This document shows, one piece after another, positions 60,837 to 64,000 of a stretch of 64,000 bases of DNA (position 1 is the stretch's first letter; the number at the start of each line of letters is the position of its first letter). A model generated the notes under the pieces. It saw only the letters and a list, made by a program, of their open reading frames with translations, ran no database searches and was not told the DNA's origin. The stretch is from JACVRW01 sp963751105 (GTDB lineage Bacteria > Actinomycetota > Thermoleophilia > Solirubrobacterales > Thermoleophilaceae), in assembly GCA_963751105.1 (NCBI GenBank), contig CAVVTG010000002.1:1302001-1366000 (forward strand), in the 5' to 3' direction. The position numbers were made by a program, and so were the translations under genes.

Positions 60837-60963
60837 GTTGCATCGAGAGGGGTGGAGGGATATGGCCCTGTGAAGCCCCGGCAACCGCCGCCGGATCGAG
60901 GTTCGCCTCGGACCGGGGGAAAGGTGCCAAGTCCATCGGACCCGTGTGTCCGAAAGATGTGAC
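60837..60963 (+). ncRNA. SAM-I (S-box) riboswitch
   Basis: The conserved core is clear: gagaggggtggaggga (60845-60860), tgaagccccggcaacc (60871-60886), the ggtgccaagtcc segment (60923-60934) and gaaagatg (60952-60959). The P1 stem forms between gttgcatc (60837-60844) and gatgtgac (60956-60963), 8 bp with two G-U pairs. It binds S-adenosylmethionine. A terminator hairpin follows at 60978, so SAM should switch off the downstream genes. Confidence 0.92.
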
Positions 60964-60977
60964 AGGAGCGCTGAGAG

Positions 60978-61011
60978 GCCTCCGTCGTCACAGCAGCGGC
61001 GGAGGCTTTTT
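60978..61011 (+). terminator. Intrinsic terminator of the riboswitch expression platform
   Basis: gcctccg (60978-60984) pairs with cggaggc (61000-61006) and is followed by five T (61007-61011), the only hairpin with a T-run I found in the window. The ATG of the next gene is at 61030, just after an agggaaagg ribosome binding site. Confidence 0.85.
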
Positions 61012-61029
61012 CACAGGGAAAGGACCCAC

Positions 61030-62265
61030 ATGCCCGTCCAGTCGCTCCAGTGCAAGGAATGTCGTGAGACGTATCCGCTCGAGGCCAGCTACGTCTGCGA
61101 ACGCTGCTTCGGACCGCTCGAGGCCGCCTACGACCTGAGCGGGTTGGATCCCGCCGAGACTCGGCGCCGCATCCAGGCCGGCCCCCAGACGATCTGGCGC
61201 TATTCGGAGTTCCTGCCCTTCGAGTCCCCGCCCGCTCCCGGGCTGCCCGTGGGTCTGACCCCGCTACAGCGAGCCCCGCGACTGGCCGAGGCGCTCGGGC
61301 TGGGGGAGGTGTGGGTGAAGAACGACACCGCGAACCCCACCCACTCGTTCAAGGACCGCGTGGTGGCGGTGGCGGTGGCCAAGGCCCAGGAACTGGGCTA
61401 CGAGGTGGTGGCCTGCCCCTCCACCGGCAACCTGGCCAACGCGGTGGCCGCTCACTCGGCGGCCGCGGGGCTGGAGTCCTACGTGTTCATTCCGGCGGAC
61501 CTGGAGGAGCAGAAGGTCCTCGCCACCGGGGTGTACGGCACCAACCTGGTGGCGGTGCGCGGCAACTACGACGACGTGAACCGGCTCTGCACCGAGCTTT
61601 CGGGCGATCGCGACTGGGCGTTCGTGAACGTCAACGTGCGCCCCTATTACGCCGAGGGCTCGAAGACGATCGCCTTCGAGATCGCCGAGCAGCTCGGCTT
61701 CGAACTGCCCGACCGGATCGTCGCCCCGATCGCGTCGGGCTCCCTGTTCACCAAGATCGGGCGTGGGCTGGAGGAGTGGCTCGAGGTCGGCCTCGTGGAG
61801 GGCCGGCTGCCCACCTTCAACGGCGCCCAGGCGGCCGGCTGCGATCCGGTGGCCTCGGCCTTCGAGGCGGGTCACGACATCTGCCGCCCGGTGCGACCCG
61901 ACACCATCGCCAAGTCGCTCGCCATCGGCAACCCGGCCGACGGCCCCTACGCGCTCGACCTGGCGCGGCGCTCCGGCGGAGGGGTCGACTCCGTGACCGA
62001 CGACGAGATCCGCGACGGCATCCGCCTGCTCGCCCGGACGACCGGGATCTTCACCGAGACGGCGGGAGGCGTGACCACGGCGACCCTGCGCAAGCTCGCC
62101 GAGCGCGGCGACATCGGAGCGGACGAACGGGTGGTGCTCGTGATCACCGGAGACGGGCTCAAGACGCTCGACGCGGTGCGCGGAACCTTCGACGTCCACG
62201 AGATCGACGCCACGGTCGACTCGTTCGAGGCAGCCGTCTCCGGAGCGGCCGTCGGCGCCGTGTAA
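61030..62265 (+). CDS. thrC: Threonine-synthase-family PLP enzyme
   Basis: The 411-residue protein has an N-terminal zinc ribbon (CKEC at residue 8 and CERC at about 24) and the fold-type II PLP domain with the lysine in THSFKDRVV (about residue 103) and the phosphate-binding segment STGNLANAVAAHS (about 132). Sequence and length match threonine synthase, which makes threonine from O-phosphohomoserine. The SAM riboswitch and the adjacent MoaD/ThiS-like gene raise the alternative that it makes homocysteine or cysteine with a sulfur-carrier protein. The ATG at 61030 follows a good binding site. Confidence 0.88.
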   Translation: MPVQSLQCKECRETYPLEASYVCERCFGPLEAAYDLSGLDPAETRRRIQAGPQTIWRYSEFLPFESPPAPGLPVGLTPLQRAPRLAEALGLGEVWVKNDTANPTHSFKDRVVAVAVAKAQELGYEVVACPSTGNLANAVAAHSAAAGLESYVFIPADLEEQKVLATGVYGTNLVAVRGNYDDVNRLCTELSGDRDWAFVNVNVRPYYAEGSKTIAFEIAEQLGFELPDRIVAPIASGSLFTKIGRGLEEWLEVGLVEGRLPTFNGAQAAGCDPVASAFEAGHDICRPVRPDTIAKSLAIGNPADGPYALDLARRSGGGVDSVTDDEIRDGIRLLARTTGIFTETAGGVTTATLRKLAERGDIGADERVVLVITGDGLKTLDAVRGTFDVHEIDATVDSFEAAVSGAAVGAV

Positions 62266-62279
62266 CCTGCCGGATCCGC

Positions 62280-62558
62280 ATGGGCGTCACGGTCAAGATC
62301 CCCACCCAGCTGCGCAGCGTCACGAGCGGCGACTCGGAGACCTCCGTGGCCGGGGCGACGACGGTCGGCGAGGTCCTCGACGGCCTGTACGACCGCTATG
62401 ACGGCCTGCGCGAGCGCATCGCCGAGGACGGCGACCTGCGCCGGTTCGTGAACGTCTACGTCGGCGGCGAGGACATTCGCTTCCTCGACGGTCTGGAGAC
62501 GGCCGTGGAGGACGGCGACGAGGTCACGATCCTGCCGGCGGTCGCGGGCGGCGCCTGA
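62280..62558 (+). CDS. MoaD/ThiS/CysO-like sulfur-carrier protein
   Basis: The 92-residue protein has the ubiquitin-like beta-grasp pattern: VTVKIPTQLRSVTSG, VGEVLDGLYDRYDGLRERI, FVNVYVGGEDIRFLDGL and EDGDEVTILPAVAGGA. It ends Gly-Gly-Ala rather than Gly-Gly. MoaD and ThiS end in Gly-Gly; some homocysteine-pathway carriers (HcyS of Wolinella) carry one extra Ala that a Mov34/JAMM protease removes. It is 14 bases after thrC and so is in the SAM-controlled operon. Its stop overlaps the next gene. Confidence 0.88.
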   Translation: MGVTVKIPTQLRSVTSGDSETSVAGATTVGEVLDGLYDRYDGLRERIAEDGDLRRFVNVYVGGEDIRFLDGLETAVEDGDEVTILPAVAGGA

Positions 62559-63511
62559 GCACCCTCGTCACAGGGGCGCAGGGGTTCATCGGCTCGGCCC
62601 TGGCGGAGCGGTTGCTCGACCGGGGCGAGCGCGTGGTGGCGCTGCGTCGCGACGTGGATCCCGGCTCCCGCTTCGCTCGTGAAGGCATCGGGGAGCGCTG
62701 CGTGGTCGCGCTCGCGGACCTGGCCGATCACCAGTCGCTCGCGCGGGTGCTGGAAGAACACGAGGTCGGCGCCGTGTTCCACCTCGGCGCCCAGACGATC
62801 GTGGGCACCGCCAACCATGCGCCGCTTCACACCTATGAGGCGAACGTGCGCGGGACCTACAACCTGCTCGAGGCCTGCCGCGTCCGCGGCGAAGCGGTGG
62901 AGCGCATCGTCGTCGCCTCGTCCGACAAGGCCTACGGGGCTCACGACCAGCTGCCCTACCGCGAAGACTTCGCGCTGCAGGCGGCCTTTCCCTACGACGT
63001 GTCGAAAGCCTGCGCGGATCTGATCGCGCGGTCCTACGCCGCCACCTTCGGCCTTCCTGTGGCCGTCACGCGCCTGGCCAATGTCTACGGTCCCGGCGAC
63101 CTCAACTGGTCGAGGCTGGTCCCGGACACGGCACGGGCGCTGGTGCGGGGCGAGCGGCCCGTGATCCGCTCCGACGGCACGCCGGAGCGCGACTACCTCT
63201 ACCTCGACGACGCGGTGGAGGCCTATCTCGCCGTTGCGGAGTCGCTCGACCGAAGCGACCTGTGGGGGAGGGCCTGGAACGCCGGCCGCGGCGAGCCGCT
63301 GCCGGTTCTGGAGGTGGTCAGGCGGCTCATCGGCGCGTCCGGACGCCGCCTCGAGCCCGAGATCCGCGGGCACGGCACCCCGCCGGGCGAGCTGGATCGA
63401 CAATTCCTCGACTCCACCGCGATCACGAGCGAGCTGGGCTGGAGTCCGCGCTGGGATCTCGATCGAGGTTTGGCCTCGGCCTGGGAGTGGTATCTGCGAT
63501 ACCTCGGCTGA
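62555..63511 (+). CDS. NAD-dependent sugar epimerase/dehydratase
   Basis: The 318-residue protein is an extended short-chain dehydrogenase: GAQGFIGSALAERLL for NAD binding at the start, VFHLGAQTIVGTANHAPL, VASSDKAYGAHDQLPY, the Tyr-x3-Lys in PYDVSKACADLIARSY and RLANVYGPGDLNWSRLVP. It resembles UDP-glucose 4-epimerase and GDP-mannose/CDP-glucose 4,6-dehydratase. The complete Rossmann strand requires a start at or before 62555; the only candidate is a CTG at 62555 overlapping the MoaD-like stop (CTGA). The next start, a TTG at 62612, would remove GxxGxxG. It may feed the polysaccharide locus. Confidence 0.85.
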   Translation: MSTLVTGAQGFIGSALAERLLDRGERVVALRRDVDPGSRFAREGIGERCVVALADLADHQSLARVLEEHEVGAVFHLGAQTIVGTANHAPLHTYEANVRGTYNLLEACRVRGEAVERIVVASSDKAYGAHDQLPYREDFALQAAFPYDVSKACADLIARSYAATFGLPVAVTRLANVYGPGDLNWSRLVPDTARALVRGERPVIRSDGTPERDYLYLDDAVEAYLAVAESLDRSDLWGRAWNAGRGEPLPVLEVVRRLIGASGRRLEPEIRGHGTPPGELDRQFLDSTAITSELGWSPRWDLDRGLASAWEWYLRYLG

Positions 63512-63578
63512 AACGCCGGGGCTCGTTTCTCTACTTTTCGCCAGGACGCAGCGTCGAGGAAAGGACGAAGTCACGGCC

Positions 63579-64000
63579 ATATTTCCCACCACCGCCGCTC
63601 GCCGTTGGAGTCGTGAACGCTCGTTCCATCACGAGCAGTTCCCGGTCGCCGAGCTGGCGGTCGTCAGGCAGAGCACGGTTTCGGTCTGCGTTCCCGCGAA
63701 GGAGTGTGCGGGAACCGTGGCCACGGTGGTGGCCGAGCTGGTCGGCCTGCAGTCTGCCGGGGTGATCGACGAGGTGATCGTGGTGGACGCCGACTCGGTG
63801 GACGGCACCGCGGCGCTCGCCGCCGAACACGGCGCGATCGTTGTCTCCGAATCGTCGTTGCTGCCCGAGTTCGGGCCCGTGATGGGCAAGGGCGACGCGA
63901 TGTGGCGCGCGCTCAGCGTTGCCCGCGGAGACATCGTCGCCTACGTCGACGGCGACACGGTCGACTTCCGCTCGCACCTGTGCACCGGATTGATCGGCCC
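63579..64000 (+). CDS. Glucosyl-3-phosphoglycerate-synthase-like GT2 glycosyltransferase (partial)
   Basis: The frame to the window edge shows a GT-A fold: WSRERSFHHEQFPVAEL, VSVCVPAKECAGTVATVV, DEVIVVDADSVDGTAALAAE, PEFGPVMGKGDAMWRALSVA and the metal motif region AYVDGDTVDF. This matches glucosyl-3-phosphoglycerate synthase (GpgS), which begins methylglucose lipopolysaccharide or glucosylglycerate synthesis. The 3' end is beyond the window. No ATG, GTG or TTG is in frame before the conserved region; the nearest purine-rich site is gaggaaagg (63556-63564). The true start is unresolved, either a rare codon or a frame error upstream. Confidence 0.75.
   Translation, partial: MFPTTAARRWSRERSFHHEQFPVAELAVVRQSTVSVCVPAKECAGTVATVVAELVGLQSAGVIDEVIVVDADSVDGTAALAAEHGAIVVSESSLLPEFGPVMGKGDAMWRALSVARGDIVAYVDGDTVDFRSHLCTGLIG

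Overview
The window is GC-rich DNA (about 70% by eye) from an actinobacterium. The best fit is the Thermoleophilia (Solirubrobacterales or Gaiellales type). Reasons are the frequent GTG and TTG starts, the 4-bp GTGA/ATGA/TTGA gene overlaps, the -10-like TAnnnT boxes only 7-15 bases before several start codons, a fused SecD-SecF, and the order yebC-ruvC-ruvA-ruvB-(zinc ribbon/PAS)-secDF. The class assignment is an inference from gene content, not a search.

Layout. (1) 1-1640 is a poorly coding, probably degraded mobile island: a short tail resembling a tyrosine integrase C-terminus, a fragment resembling a phage capsid N-terminal helix, and small hypothetical genes. (2) 1692-9798 holds an arginase-family gene, three secreted enzymes or hydrolases, a glutathione S-transferase, an RpiR-type regulator and an exported M1 peptidase. 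(3) 9859-24825 is conserved housekeeping: pdxS-pdxT, an M29 aminopeptidase, yebC, ruvCAB, a zinc-ribbon/PAS protein, the secDF fusion, recJ and rel. (4) 24994-30382 is a regulatory block: a lipid-kinase-like gene, a giant LuxR regulator flanked by two small tandem ribbon-helix-helix-like proteins, and a sigma factor.

(5) 30526-58395 is a large surface-polysaccharide locus. It has a nucleotidyltransferase-like protein, the initiating polyprenyl glycosylphosphotransferase, two LuxR-type regulators, three heparin-lyase-like secreted proteins, a Wzx flippase, an ATP-grasp/DUF2332 fusion, an alpha-toroid protein, a frameshifted polysaccharide deacetylase, a GT4 glycosyltransferase, a Wzy-type polymerase or ligase, a GNAT/CelD-like protein, a Wzc-type tyrosine kinase, a secreted YWTN-repeat protein, WecG/TagA, WecB, a mini-Wzz protein and a phosphomannomutase. 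Two paralogous HEAT-repeat proteins, a Rho-N-like protein and an MBL hydrolase are interleaved. Together these could start, polymerise, export, modify and trim an extracellular glycan.

(6) 59764-64000 has corA, then a SAM-I riboswitch with an intrinsic terminator controlling a threonine-synthase-like enzyme, a MoaD/ThiS-like carrier ending in Gly-Gly-Ala and a sugar epimerase, and finally a glucosyl-3-phosphoglycerate-synthase-like gene cut by the window edge.

The most interesting signals are: the SAM-riboswitch operon pairing a PLP enzyme with a sulfur-carrier-like protein; the ATP-grasp/DUF2332 fusion; the tandem ribbon-helix-helix-like pair around the LuxR giant; and a roughly 260-base duplication carrying the 3' end of the wzy-like gene and its hairpin.
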